Shown here piece after piece: positions 8,440 to 17,440 of a stretch of DNA of 37,754 bases. How positions within the stretch are numbered: position 1 is the first letter of the stretch; each line of letters begins with the position of its first letter. The position numbers and the translations under genes were made by a program. The notes beneath the pieces were generated by a model. The model saw nothing but the letters and a program-made list of their open reading frames with translations, had not been told where the DNA came from and did not search any database. Origin of the DNA: Novosphingobium sp. (GTDB lineage Bacteria > Pseudomonadota > Alphaproteobacteria > Sphingomonadales > Sphingomonadaceae); NCBI GenBank assembly GCA_030697365.1, contig JAUYQH010000206.1, positions 1 to 37,754 of the forward strand, read 5' to 3'.

Positions 8440-10464
8440 GTGATGTTCAAGAAAATCCTCATCGCCAATCGTGGCGAAATCGCGTGCCGGATTATCAAGA
8501 CCGCGCGGCGCATGGGTATCGCCACGGTGGCGGTTTACTCCGATGCCGATGCGCGCGCGCCGTTCGTCAGGATGGCGGACGAGGCGTTGCATATCGGGCC
8601 TTCGCCTGCGGCACAGTCGTATCTGATCGCCGACAAGATCATCGCCGCGGCCAAGGCGACCGGGGCCGAGGCAGTCCACCCCGGGTATGGGTTCCTGTCC
8701 GAGCGCACCTCGTTCGCCGAGGCGCTCGCCGCCGAGGGGATCTCCTTCATCGGCCCGCCGGTGGGCGCCATCGCCGCGATGGGCGACAAGATCGAGAGCA
8801 AGAAGCTCGCGCTCAAGGCCGGGGTCAACGTCGTCCCCGGCTTCGTCGGCGAGATCGACGATACCGAGCACGCGGTGCGGATCGCGGCAGAGATCGGCTA
8901 TCCGGTGATGATGAAGGCCAGCGCGGGCGGCGGCGGCAAGGGGATGCGGCTGGCCTACTCCGAGGCCGACGTGCGCGAGGGGTTCGAGGCGACCAAGCGC
9001 GAGGGGCTGGCCAGCTTCGGCGACGACCGCGTGTTCATTGAGAAATTCATCCTCAACCCACGCCACATCGAAATCCAGATCCTCGGCGACCAGCACGGCA
9101 CCATCCTCTACCTCAACGAGCGCGAGTGCAGCATCCAGCGCCGCCACCAGAAGGTGGTCGAGGAAGCCCCGTCGCCGTTCGTCACGCCCAAGATGCGCCA
9201 GGCGATGGGCGAGCAGTGCGTCGCGCTGGCTCGCGCGGTGGGGTATTATTCGGCGGGGACTGTCGAGCTGATCGTCAGCGGCGCGGACCCGACCGGCGAA
9301 AGCTTCTACTTCCTCGAAATGAACACCCGGCTCCAGGTCGAGCACCCGGTGACCGAGGCGATCACCGGGATCGATCTGGTCGAACAGATGATCCGGGTTG
9401 CCGCGGGCGAGAAGCTGGCGATGAGCCAAGCAGACATCGGCATCGACGGCTGGTCGATCGAGAACCGGGTCTATGCCGAGGACCCCTACCGCGGGTTTTT
9501 GCCCAGCACCGGCAGGCTGGTGCGCTACAATCCGCCGGTCGAGGGCTGGACCGACGACGGTGCTGCGAACGGCCGCCGCGGGGTCGACGGCATCCGTGTC
9601 GACGACGGGGTCTACGAAGGTGGCGAAGTCAGCATGTTCTACGATCCGATGATCGCCAAGCTGGTGACTTGGGGCGAAACCCGCGACGAGGCGGCGGACA
9701 AGCAGATCGCCGCGCTCGACGCGTTCGAGATCGAGGGGCTGGGCCACAACATCGATTTCGTCAGCGCGATCATGCAGCACCCGCGCTTCCGCTCGGGCGA
9801 GCTGACCACCGGGTTCATCGCTGAAGAATATCCCGACGGGTTCGAAGGCGCGGCGACCTCCGACGAGACGCTGGGGCATCTTGCCGCGATCGCCGGGTTT
9901 CTCGCCACCGCCCGCGCCGATCGCGCGCGGCAGGTCGATGGCCAGCTCGACGGGCCGCTGGAGCCGCCTTACGAATGGACTGTAGCGCTCGACGGCAAGA
10001 CGTTTTCGGTCGAGCTGGGTGAGGACGACATCACCGTAAACGGCGAACCTGTCGGGCTGGAGATCGAATACACCCCCGGCGATACTCTCGTGGAAGCCGA
10101 AGTCGGCGGCCAGACTTATGGCGTGAAGCTGGCCCCGACCCGCACCGGCTTCCGCCTGACAACGAGGGGCGCCAGCCATGCGGTACAGGTCCTTCCCGCA
10201 CGCATCGCGCCGCTTACCGCGCACATGATCGAAAAAATTCCGCCCGATCTCAGCAAGTTCCTGATCTGCCCGATGCCCGGGCTGCTGGTGGCGCTCAACG
10301 TGGGCGAGGGCGACCACGTCCAGCCCGGCCAGCCGCTCGCGGTGGTCGAGGCGATGAAGATGGAAAACATCCTGCGCGCCGAGAAGGCGGGCACGGTCAA
10401 GGCGGTCAACGCCAAGGCGGGCGACAGCCTGGCGGTCGATGCGGTGATCCTGGAGATGGAGTAG
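8440..10464 (+). CDS. pccA: Propionyl-CoA carboxylase alpha chain (biotin carboxylase + biotin carrier)
   Basis: This subunit carboxylates its own biotin with ATP and bicarbonate and passes it to PccB. The 674-aa protein has a biotin carboxylase N-terminus (KKILIANRGEIACRIIKTAR), an ATP-grasp glycine loop (KASAGGGGKGMRLAY), the catalytic segment FLEMNTRLQVEHPVTE, a linker region typical of PCC alpha, and a C-terminal biotinyl domain with the AMKM site (Lys near residue 639). GTG 8440 and ATG 8443 are adjacent; AGAAGG at 8425-8430 is 9 bases from the GTG, while the ATG fits the family N-terminus better. Either is acceptable. Genes for biotin supply (bioB), epimerase and mutase lie upstream. 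Confidence 0.96.
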   Translation: MMFKKILIANRGEIACRIIKTARRMGIATVAVYSDADARAPFVRMADEALHIGPSPAAQSYLIADKIIAAAKATGAEAVHPGYGFLSERTSFAEALAAEGISFIGPPVGAIAAMGDKIESKKLALKAGVNVVPGFVGEIDDTEHAVRIAAEIGYPVMMKASAGGGGKGMRLAYSEADVREGFEATKREGLASFGDDRVFIEKFILNPRHIEIQILGDQHGTILYLNERECSIQRRHQKVVEEAPSPFVTPKMRQAMGEQCVALARAVGYYSAGTVELIVSGADPTGESFYFLEMNTRLQVEHPVTEAITGIDLVEQMIRVAAGEKLAMSQADIGIDGWSIENRVYAEDPYRGFLPSTGRLVRYNPPVEGWTDDGAANGRRGVDGIRVDDGVYEGGEVSMFYDPMIAKLVTWGETRDEAADKQIAALDAFEIEGLGHNIDFVSAIMQHPRFRSGELTTGFIAEEYPDGFEGAATSDETLGHLAAIAGFLATARADRARQVDGQLDGPLEPPYEWTVALDGKTFSVELGEDDITVNGEPVGLEIEYTPGDTLVEAEVGGQTYGVKLAPTRTGFRLTTRGASHAVQVLPARIAPLTAHMIEKIPPDLSKFLICPMPGLLVALNVGEGDHVQPGQPLAVVEAMKMENILRAEKAGTVKAVNAKAGDSLAVDAVILEME

Positions 10465-10476
10465 GCGGCCGGCACC

Positions 10477-10923
10477 ATGCCCACCATCTGGACCATCGGC
10501 TACGAGCAGGCGACCGTCGCCGAGGTGATCGCGGCGCTGACCGGCGCCGGGGTCGAAGTGCTCGCCGACGTCCGCGCCTTGCCGTTGTCGCGGCGACCCG
10601 GGTTTTCCAAGATGGCGTTGGCGGGGGCACTGGCCGAGGCGGGCATCGCCTATCGACATTTCAAGCCGCTCGGCACCCCGGCCGATGGGCGCGCGGCCGC
10701 GCGGGCAGGTCGCCATGACGACCTAGAGCGGATCTACGCGGGCCAGCTCGAACTGCCCGAGGCGATGGCGGCCGGGGCCGAACTCGCTGATCTTGCCCGC
10801 GAAAAGCCAGTCGCGTTGCTGTGTTACGAACGCGACGCTCACGTCTGTCACCGCACATTGCTGCGTGAGGCGATGCTGGCCGAGTTCGAGGCGATCGACC
10901 TCGTCCCCGGCGAGCCCGGTTGA
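10477..10923 (+). CDS. DUF488 family protein
   Basis: The 148-aa protein shows the DUF488 marks: the opening IWTIGYEQATVAEVIAAL, the LADVRALPLSRRPGFSK motif (Asp31, Arg33), and the C-terminal LLCYERDAHVCHR signature with Cys116, Glu118 and Cys124-His125-Arg126. The family is widespread and poorly characterised; the Cys-x-Glu and Cys-His-Arg residues suggest a catalytic or metal-linked site, but no reaction should be assigned. It follows pccA by 12 bases on the same strand and is probably read through from it, though that does not imply a role in propionate metabolism. Confidence 0.85.
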   Translation: MPTIWTIGYEQATVAEVIAALTGAGVEVLADVRALPLSRRPGFSKMALAGALAEAGIAYRHFKPLGTPADGRAAARAGRHDDLERIYAGQLELPEAMAAGAELADLAREKPVALLCYERDAHVCHRTLLREAMLAEFEAIDLVPGEPG

Positions 10924-10954
10924 CGCGCGCGTTAACCGCCGCAATGGGGTCTGC

Positions 10955-11728
10955 ATGAAACTTCCCGGAATTCTTGCCGCTGGCGTGTCCGAAACCGATC
11001 GCTGCCGCTTCACCATCCCGCCTGAATGGATGCAGGGCCGCACTTCGTATGGTGGGCTGAGTTCGGCACTGGCGCTGGAGTCCGCGCTGAGGCTTCATCC
11101 CGGATTGCCCCCGCTGCGCTCGGCGGCGATCAGCTTCATCGGGCCGTTGGCGGGCGAGGTGACGGTCACTGCGCGCGAACTGCGCAAGGGTCGCAATGCC
11201 ACGTGGATCGCTGCCGAGGTGACTTCGGAAGCCGGGGTCGGACTGACCGCATCCTTCGTGTTCATGGGCCCGGTCGAGAGCGCGCTGCACCTCAACGACG
11301 CCCCACCGCCCGCGGGCTGGATCGGTCCCGAGGATGCGTTGCCACTGCCGCCGCGCACCGGGCCGGGGTTTATCGGCAACTTCGAGGTGCGTTTCGGCCT
11401 CCCGCGCGCTGACAAGCCACAGCCCGAGCTGTGCTGGTGGGTGCGCCTGCGCGACCGTAGCGGGCTTGAACCGATGGTCGAGCTGATGGCCATCGCCGAC
11501 GCATTGCCGCCGGGCGTGATGCCGCTGCTGCGCGCCGGGCCGGTCAGCTCGATGACCTGGCTGGTCAACCTGCTCACACCGCAACCGGCGACCCGGGACG
11601 GCTGGTGGCTGGTCCGCGCGGCGGGCAACTACGCCGAGAACGGCTGCTCGAGCCAGGACATGGGCGTGTGGAACGCCGACGGCGAGCCGGTGGCCATGGG
11701 GATGCAGTCGATCGCGCTGTTCGGTTAA
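10955..11728 (+). CDS. TesB-like double-hotdog acyl-CoA thioesterase family protein
   Basis: The 257-aa protein has two hotdog-like halves. The first carries the typical GRTSYGGLSSALALESAL segment and the strand-helix pattern up to TASFVFMGP. The second contains CWWVRLRDRSGLEPMVELMA and the end GMQSIALFG. The likely catalytic Asp is in ELMAIADALPPG, as in TesB-like proteins. The ATG at 10955 is chosen because it starts the hotdog domain; the open frame reaching back to 10793 overlaps the DUF488 gene in another frame. The substrate acyl-CoA is unknown. It converges on aroB with about 10 bases between stops. Confidence 0.82.
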   Translation: MKLPGILAAGVSETDRCRFTIPPEWMQGRTSYGGLSSALALESALRLHPGLPPLRSAAISFIGPLAGEVTVTARELRKGRNATWIAAEVTSEAGVGLTASFVFMGPVESALHLNDAPPPAGWIGPEDALPLPPRTGPGFIGNFEVRFGLPRADKPQPELCWWVRLRDRSGLEPMVELMAIADALPPGVMPLLRAGPVSSMTWLVNLLTPQPATRDGWWLVRAAGNYAENGCSSQDMGVWNADGEPVAMGMQSIALFG

Positions 11729-11738
11729 GAAGGGTCGG

Positions 11739-12845
11739 TTAGCGGGCGAGCTGGCCACCGAGAAACGCCGCGACCTCGGCAAGCGACACCGACCGGTCGA
11801 GGAATGCTTCGCCGATCCCGCGAAGCAGGACGAAAGGCAGGGTGCCTGCGTCCATCTTTTTGTCGTGGAGCATATGCGCGGCAAGCGCCTGCCCGTCGCA
11901 AGTGAGGCCGAGTGAGGAAATCTCGGCGGGCAAACCCACCGAAGCGATATGCACGGCGATGCGTTCGGCATCGGCCTTGCCCATCAACCCGCGCAGCGCC
12001 GAGAAGCGCGCCGCCAGGACCATCCCCAGCGCCACGCCTTCGCCGTGGAGCAGACGGTCGGAAAAGCCGGTCTCGGCTTCCAGCGCGTGACCAAAGGTGT
12101 GGCCAAGGTTGAGCAGCGCACGCGCTCCGCTGGTCTCGCGCTCGTCTTCGCCGACGATTCGCGCCTTGGCGGCAACGCTGGTCGCTACGGCGTGTTCGCG
12201 CGCGGCCGCGTCGCCGGCAAGCACGTTCGCGGCATGGTCCTCGCACCACGCGAAGAACGCCGCGTCGCCCAGGATCCCGTACTTGACCACCTCGGCATAA
12301 CCGGAGCGTAGTTCGCGCGAGGGCAGGGTGTCGAGCGCTGTCAGGTCGGCCAAAACCAGCGCGGGCTGGTGGAACGCACCGACCAGGTTCTTACCGGCCC
12401 CCATGTTGACCGCGGTCTTGCCCCCGACCGAGCTATCGACCTGGGCGAGCAGCGTGGTCGGCAATTGGATGAAGCGGCAGCCGCGCTTGAGCAGGCTTGC
12501 GGCGAGCCCGGTGATGTCGCCGACCATCCCGCCGCCCAGCGCAAGGATCGTGTCGCCGCGCTCGACCTCGCGCGCCAGCAGCCATTCGAGCAGCGCGCCA
12601 AGCTGCGCCCAGTTCTTGCTGCCTTCGCCCGCAGGAAGTTCATACCAGTGCGTGGCGATCCCCGCTGCGGCGAACGATACCTCGACCGGCGCGCGCCAGG
12701 CGCGGGCGACGTTGCTGTCGGTGACGATCACCGCCTCGCGCTTGCGCAACAGCGGCGCACAAAGTGTTGCCACTTCCGCGAGCAGCCCCGCACCTATCCG
12801 CACGTCATACTGGCCGCCTGGGGTATCGACCGCGATCACTGCCAT
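11739..12845 (-). CDS. aroB: 3-dehydroquinate synthase
   Basis: The NAD- and metal-dependent enzyme converts DAHP to 3-dehydroquinate in the shikimate pathway. The 368-aa protein is family length. It shows the NAD-binding stretch ILALGGGMVGDITGLAAS, the PTTLLAQVDSSVGGKTAVNM motif, and metal-ligand segments RSGYAEVVKYGI (Glu) and NLGHTFGHALE (two His). It overlaps the shikimate kinase gene by 10 bases, so aroK and aroB form one operon, the usual arrangement. Confidence 0.97.
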   Translation of the reverse strand: MAVIAVDTPGGQYDVRIGAGLLAEVATLCAPLLRKREAVIVTDSNVARAWRAPVEVSFAAAGIATHWYELPAGEGSKNWAQLGALLEWLLAREVERGDTILALGGGMVGDITGLAASLLKRGCRFIQLPTTLLAQVDSSVGGKTAVNMGAGKNLVGAFHQPALVLADLTALDTLPSRELRSGYAEVVKYGILGDAAFFAWCEDHAANVLAGDAAAREHAVATSVAAKARIVGEDERETSGARALLNLGHTFGHALEAETGFSDRLLHGEGVALGMVLAARFSALRGLMGKADAERIAVHIASVGLPAEISSLGLTCDGQALAAHMLHDKKMDAGTLPFVLLRGIGEAFLDRSVSLAEVAAFLGGQLAR

Positions 12846-13417
12846 TGTTCAAGCTTTCTGAGGATCGCGGTGACGGTCCGCTGGTGGGGGCCGCTCCGGC
12901 TTTCGACGTGGATCGGCGCCTGGCGATAGAGCGGCTCGCGTTCGGCCTTCAATCTGAGCAGCGTCTCGCGCGGATCGCCCTGTTGCAGCAACGGGCGGTT
13001 GGCCTTGCGCGCCACCCGATCGAACAGGGTATCGACATCGCTGTCGAGCCATACAGCGATGCCGTGGTCGAGGATCAGCGCTCGCGTTGCCGGGTCGACG
13101 AAAGCCCCGCCGCCGGTGGCAATCACGTTGCCCACCGCTTCGCGCCGCTCGTCGAGCAGCCGAGCGATTACCCGTCGCTCGCCGCCCCGAAAATAGGCCT
13201 CGCCATAGCGTTCGAAGATCTCGGGGATCGACATCTGCGCCGCCTGCTCGATGGCCTCGTCGGCGTCGACGAAGCCGAACCCCAGCACCGCCGCCAGCCG
13301 TTTGCCTACGCTCGTCTTGCCTACGCCCATCATCCCGACCAGCACGACCGGTCGATCGATCCGGCGCGCCAAGGCCTCGATCTCGCGCGGGCTGGGGGTG
13401 CTGGCTTCGACATCCAT
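12836..13417 (-). CDS. aroK: Shikimate kinase
   Basis: It phosphorylates shikimate at the 3-hydroxyl. The 193-aa form starting at ATG 13417 (MDVEASTPSPREIEALARRI) has the Walker A loop GMMGVGKT at 28-35, the shikimate-binding DADEAIE segment, the GGGAF loop, and the lid region with NRPLLQQGDPRE. An open frame to 13564 would add about 49 residues without family resemblance and would overlap the divergent membrane-protein gene, so I reject it. It is the first gene of aroKB. Confidence 0.95.
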   Translation of the reverse strand: MDVEASTPSPREIEALARRIDRPVVLVGMMGVGKTSVGKRLAAVLGFGFVDADEAIEQAAQMSIPEIFERYGEAYFRGGERRVIARLLDERREAVGNVIATGGGAFVDPATRALILDHGIAVWLDSDVDTLFDRVARKANRPLLQQGDPRETLLRLKAEREPLYRQAPIHVESRSGPHQRTVTAILRKLEQWQ

Positions 13418-13508
13418 TGCGGCGCCGCGTATAGATGGGCTAGGCAGCGGCGCAAGCGCAGGTGCGGTACCGATCGTGTGGCGGGCCGCGAATGCTTGAA
13501 GAGGTCGC

Positions 13509-13646
13509 GTGAGTCGCTGGACATGGATTTGGACGCTGGCGTTGCTGGCCCTTGCCGCGCTCATCGCCTGGGCATGGATCGACGGAGGAAGGCGGCAGGT
13601 CGCATGGATCGAGGAGCCGATCGAAGTACCGGCGGACGCGCAATGA
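13509..13646 (+). CDS. Small single-span membrane protein, 45 aa
   Basis: This unrecognised gene starts at GTG after GAAGAGG and overlaps the next ATG by four bases (ATGA at 13643). The product begins with a Trp-rich short N-terminus (SRWTWIW), has one hydrophobic helix (about residues 6-23, LALLALAALIAWAW), and ends in a polar tail (WIEEPIEVPADAQ) that would lie outside or in the periplasm. Coupling to the exported 612-aa protein downstream suggests they work together at the membrane. It is divergent from aroK across about 90 bases that must hold both promoters. Confidence 0.65.
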   Translation: MSRWTWIWTLALLALAALIAWAWIDGGRRQVAWIEEPIEVPADAQ

Positions 13647-15481
13647 GCGTGCGCGCGCGATGGCTGGCGGGCGCGCTCGTCGCGGTCAGCTCGGCGATGG
13701 CGCTCGCCCAGGATGCGCCCGAATCGCTGCTCCCGCCCGGGTTCGACCAGCCCGCACCCACCCCGGCGCCCGCTCCGCGGCCCAGTGCCCGGCCTGCTCC
13801 GGCACCTGCAGCAGGTGTTGGCGGAACTTCGGTCCCCATGATCCAGCCCTTGCCCGGACCGGGCGCGTCAGCCGCGCCCCGCGCGCCTTCCGGCCCGTCG
13901 ATCGCCGATCAGATCGATCCCGCGCTGCTCCAGGAGCTGATCGACGCCCAGCGCCCGCGCGCCGACATCCCCCCCCAGCAGGCGCGCAGCCTGATCCACA
14001 CGGGGATTCTGGACGAAGCCGACGGCGGCTTGCCCGGGGACGATACCCGCGTCCTCAACGGCAGTTATGTGCGCACTGTGCTCGAAGGCACCAAGAGCCC
14101 ACTGGTTTCGCGCTGGGGCTCGATCCTGCTGCGCCGCGCGTTGGTCAGCCGGTTGACCGTTCCCGCGGGGATGAATGGCGCCGACTGGGTCGCGCTGCGC
14201 GCCCGGGTTTTGTTGCGCATGGGCGAGGTCGATGCCGCGCGCGCCATGGTCCAGCAGGTCGATAGCGGGGCGTTTACTCCCGCGCTCGAGAGCGCTGCGC
14301 TCGACGCCTACATCGCCACCTCGGACATCCTCGGCGCGTGCCCGATCGCCGCGATCACCGCGGCGCGGCGGCAGGAAGCCGAATGGCAGATGATCCGCCA
14401 GATCTGCCGCAGCTTCGAGGGCGAGGGCGCCGCTGCGATGGCCGAACTCGAGCGGTTGCGCCGCCGCGGCGTGGGCGGCGGGTATGAGAACGTTGATTTG
14501 CTGCTTGCCCAGAAATACGCCGGGTCTGCGCTGGAAAGCCGCAAGGCGGTTAAAATCGAATGGGACGGCGTCGAGGAACTGACCCCATGGCGCTATGCCA
14601 TGGCGCTGGCGGTCGGGCTCGAGCCGCCCAAGGCGTTGCTCGACAAGGCCGGGCGCCGCTTCGATCCCATCGCCGCGCGCGCCCCGATGTTGCCGCTGGC
14701 CAACCGCGCCGCCGCGGCCGATTTCGCCGCAGGCAGTGGCATCCTGTCGAGCGCGGCAATGGTCGACCTGTGGTCGCAGATATTCGGCGACGAGGATGTC
14801 GGGGGCGAGTGGAAAGCAAATGCGGCAACGCTTCGGCAGGCCTACGTCGCCTCCGAACCATCTGCCCGGCTGACTGCGATGCAATCGTTGTGGGGCGCCT
14901 CCAGCGACCCGCAGCGCGCCCATTCGCGCCAGGTCCTGACCGCCTATGCCGCGGCGCGGATGCCGACGACCGCCGATTTTGCCGACAGTTCGGGCGAGCT
15001 GATCGCCTCGATGCTTACCGCCGGGCTCGATCGCAACGCGGCGCGGTGGCGACAGGTGGTCGATGTGGGCGGCCAGGGCTGGGCCCTGCTGGTTCTGGGC
15101 ACGCCGGGCACCGTCCAGGTGCGCAAGGGTGCGCTGTCGGCTTTCTACGACGACGATCCCAGCGAAGCCTCGGCACGATCGAGGCTGTTGCTCGCCGGGC
15201 TGTACGGGCTGGGCCGGGTCGATCGCGATGTCGCGGGCGATTTCGCTGGCGATGTTGGGGTCGATCTCAATCGCCAGTCCCGCTGGACCAGGGCGATCAA
15301 GGCGGCGGCGGACAGTGGCAACACTACGCTTGTCGCGCTGCTGGCCGGAGCAGGTATGCAGGGCGAAAGCTGGAAGCAGATGACCCCGCTGGCGCTCTAT
15401 CACATCATCTCCGCGCTGCGCCGGGTGGGGCTCGAGCCCGAAGCGCGGATGATCGCCGCCGAAGCGGTGGCGCGGGCCTGA
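13643..15481 (+). CDS. Exported helical protein of unknown function
   Basis: The 612-aa product has a Sec signal peptide (ARWLAGALVAVSSAMALA, then QDAP), a Pro/Ala-rich low-complexity linker (about residues 35-90, repeated PAP/ARP units), and a long helical body from about residue 95. Recurrent patterns such as ALRARVLLRMGEVDAARAMV are compatible with TPR-like alpha-solenoid repeats but too diverged to assign by eye. Two Cys (ACPIAAIT and RQICRSF) might form a disulfide. No catalytic motif is visible. It starts in an ATGA overlap with the 45-aa membrane protein and ends in a CTGA overlap with the recombinase. A periplasmic scaffold or assembly role is a guess from architecture alone. Confidence 0.8.
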   Translation: MSVRARWLAGALVAVSSAMALAQDAPESLLPPGFDQPAPTPAPAPRPSARPAPAPAAGVGGTSVPMIQPLPGPGASAAPRAPSGPSIADQIDPALLQELIDAQRPRADIPPQQARSLIHTGILDEADGGLPGDDTRVLNGSYVRTVLEGTKSPLVSRWGSILLRRALVSRLTVPAGMNGADWVALRARVLLRMGEVDAARAMVQQVDSGAFTPALESAALDAYIATSDILGACPIAAITAARRQEAEWQMIRQICRSFEGEGAAAMAELERLRRRGVGGGYENVDLLLAQKYAGSALESRKAVKIEWDGVEELTPWRYAMALAVGLEPPKALLDKAGRRFDPIAARAPMLPLANRAAAADFAAGSGILSSAAMVDLWSQIFGDEDVGGEWKANAATLRQAYVASEPSARLTAMQSLWGASSDPQRAHSRQVLTAYAAARMPTTADFADSSGELIASMLTAGLDRNAARWRQVVDVGGQGWALLVLGTPGTVQVRKGALSAFYDDDPSEASARSRLLLAGLYGLGRVDRDVAGDFAGDVGVDLNRQSRWTRAIKAAADSGNTTLVALLAGAGMQGESWKQMTPLALYHIISALRRVGLEPEARMIAAEAVARA

Positions 15482-16389
15482 CGACGGCGGAAGTCGAAGC
15501 CTTTCTCGCCATGCTCGCCGCCGAGCGTGGCGCGGCGGCAAATACGCTTGCCGCCTATCGCCGCGATCTGGCTGGTGCGAGCGCGATCATTGGCGATCTC
15601 GTCGGCGCCGGGCGCGTCGATTTGGCGCGGCTTGGCGGGGCGTGGAGCGGACTCGCGCCGTCCTCGCTGGCGCGTAAATGCTCGGCGTTGCGCCAGTTTT
15701 ACGGTTTTCTGGTCGACGAAGGGCTGCGCAGCGACGATCCTTCGCCCGCGCTGCCCCGTCCGCGAGCGCGCCGCCCGCTGCCGCGGCTGCTCGACCACAC
15801 CGAAATCGCCCGGTTGTTTGCAACCGCCGAGGACGAGGCCGCGGGCGGTTTGCCCGGAGCGATGCGGATGCTCGCGTTACTCGAACTGCTCTATGGATCG
15901 GGCTTGCGCGCTACCGAACTGGTCTCGCTTCCGCTGGCCGCGGTGCCGCGCGATGCGCCGCTGCTGACCGTGACCGGGAAGGGCGGGCAGCAGCGCATGG
16001 TTCCGGTTGGCGCGCGCGCAGGCAAGGCGCTGCAGCGCTGGCTGGCGGTGCGCGAGGCCGGGTCACGCTGGCTGTTTCCCTCGCGCGGCAAGCACCTTTC
16101 GCGCGTTCGTCTGTTCCAGCTGCTCCGCGAGCTGGCGGGGCGGGCGGAGATCGATCCGGCGCGCGTCAGCCCGCACGTACTGCGCCACGCCTTTGCCACG
16201 CATCTCCTCGAAGGCGGCGCGGACTTACGCGTGCTTCAGACGCTGCTCGGCCACGCTGACATCGCCACCACCCAGATCTACACCCACGTCGACAACGCGC
16301 GGCTGGTGGCGCTGGTCAACGCCCACCATCCGCTCGCCAATCCCCGCCCCTTGCCCCTGCGCGCGCGGGCGACTAGCGCCGCGCGATGA
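15478..16389 (+). CDS. xerD: XerC/XerD-type tyrosine recombinase
   Basis: This 303-aa site-specific recombinase has a SAM-like core-binding domain (GAAANTLAAYRRDLAGAS, SALRQFYGFLVDEGL) and a catalytic domain with GSGLRATELVSL (Arg near 147), TGKGGQQRMVPV (Lys), HVLRHAFATHLLEGG (His-x-x-Arg near 231-234), LLGHADIATT (His) and the Tyr nucleophile in QIYTHV (near 269). Length and motifs fit dif-type dimer resolution, and XerC versus XerD cannot be settled. No ATG, GTG or TTG precedes the conserved N-terminus in frame; the CTG at 15478, in a CTGA overlap with the previous stop, gives a normal N-terminus (TTAEVEAFLAML). ATG 15511 is an alternative that removes 11 residues. Confidence 0.92.
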   Translation: MTTAEVEAFLAMLAAERGAAANTLAAYRRDLAGASAIIGDLVGAGRVDLARLGGAWSGLAPSSLARKCSALRQFYGFLVDEGLRSDDPSPALPRPRARRPLPRLLDHTEIARLFATAEDEAAGGLPGAMRMLALLELLYGSGLRATELVSLPLAAVPRDAPLLTVTGKGGQQRMVPVGARAGKALQRWLAVREAGSRWLFPSRGKHLSRVRLFQLLRELAGRAEIDPARVSPHVLRHAFATHLLEGGADLRVLQTLLGHADIATTQIYTHVDNARLVALVNAHHPLANPRPLPLRARATSAAR

Positions 16390-17336
16390 TTTCCTACCTC
16401 GAATTCGAGAAGCCCGTGGCGACGCTCGACGCCAAGATCGCCGAACTGCGCCAGACTGCCGAGGGGGGCGAAGTCCAGGTTAGCGCCGAGATTCGCCGCC
16501 TCGAACAGAAGTCGGCCGAGCTGTTGAGCAGCACTTACGCCGCGCTCACCGCGTGGCAGAAGACCCAGGTGGCGCGCCACCCGATGCGTCCGCACTTCGT
16601 CGATTACGTAGCGCTCATGTTCGAGGACTTCATCCCGCTCGGCGGCGACCGCCTGTTTGGCGAAGACCAGGCGATCGTCGGCGGCCCGGCACGGATCGCG
16701 GGGCGCAAGGTGATGCTGATCGGGCACGAAAAGGGCAACGACACCGCCAGCCGCATTCGTCACAATTTCGGCATGGGCAAGCCCGAGGGCTATCGCAAGG
16801 CGATCCGCCTGATGGAGCTGGCGGGGCGCTTCAAGCTGCCGGTGGTCACGCTGGTCGATACATCGGGCGCGTTCCCCGGGGTCGAGGCCGAAGAGCGCGG
16901 CCAGGCCGAGGCGATCGCGCGTTCGACCGAGGCGTGCCTGGCTTTGCCGGTTCCCATGGTCGCCGCGATCGTGGGCGAGGGCGGATCGGGCGGTGCGGTC
17001 GCGCTGGCCAGCGCCGAGCGCGTGCTGATGCTCGAACACGCGGTCTATTCGGTGATCTCGCCCGAGGCTGGCGCGTCGATCCTCTGGCGCACCGCGGACA
17101 AGGCGCAGGAAATGGCCGAGGCGATGAAGACTACCGCGCAGGATTTGCTTGCGCTCAACGTGATCGACCGGATCGTTCCCGAGCCGGTCGGCGGTGCGCA
17201 TCGCGATCCAGCGGCCACCGCTGGGGCGCTGAGCGCGGCCATAGTCGAAGAGCTCGACGCGCTTGCGGGAAAATCCGGCTCTGAATTGCGAACCGAACGC
17301 GCGCGCCGGTTCCTTCAGATTGGCGAAAGCTCCTGA
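16386..17336 (+). CDS. accA: Acetyl-CoA carboxylase carboxyltransferase subunit alpha
   Basis: AccA pairs with AccD to form malonyl-CoA, the first committed step of fatty-acid synthesis. The 316-aa protein starts with the typical helical N-terminus (SYLEFEKPVATLDAKIAELR) and carries RHPMRPHFVDYV, the NFGMGKPEGYRKAIRLMELA segment, PVVTLVDTSGAFPGVEAEER and the glycine loop VGEGGSGGAVALA. It overlaps the recombinase stop (ATGA at 16386), and the pairing of a Xer recombinase with accA is a common alphaproteobacterial neighbourhood. Confidence 0.97.
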   Translation: MISYLEFEKPVATLDAKIAELRQTAEGGEVQVSAEIRRLEQKSAELLSSTYAALTAWQKTQVARHPMRPHFVDYVALMFEDFIPLGGDRLFGEDQAIVGGPARIAGRKVMLIGHEKGNDTASRIRHNFGMGKPEGYRKAIRLMELAGRFKLPVVTLVDTSGAFPGVEAEERGQAEAIARSTEACLALPVPMVAAIVGEGGSGGAVALASAERVLMLEHAVYSVISPEAGASILWRTADKAQEMAEAMKTTAQDLLALNVIDRIVPEPVGGAHRDPAATAGALSAAIVEELDALAGKSGSELRTERARRFLQIGESS

Positions 17337-17440
17337 CGCCGATGGGAACCTTCGCCAATGCCGCGCGGTTCTAAATGGCAACAGACCAAATTCGCAGCCG
17401 CGGACGATCTTCGGCCGCGCCGTGCCTTGAGGAGTATCCC

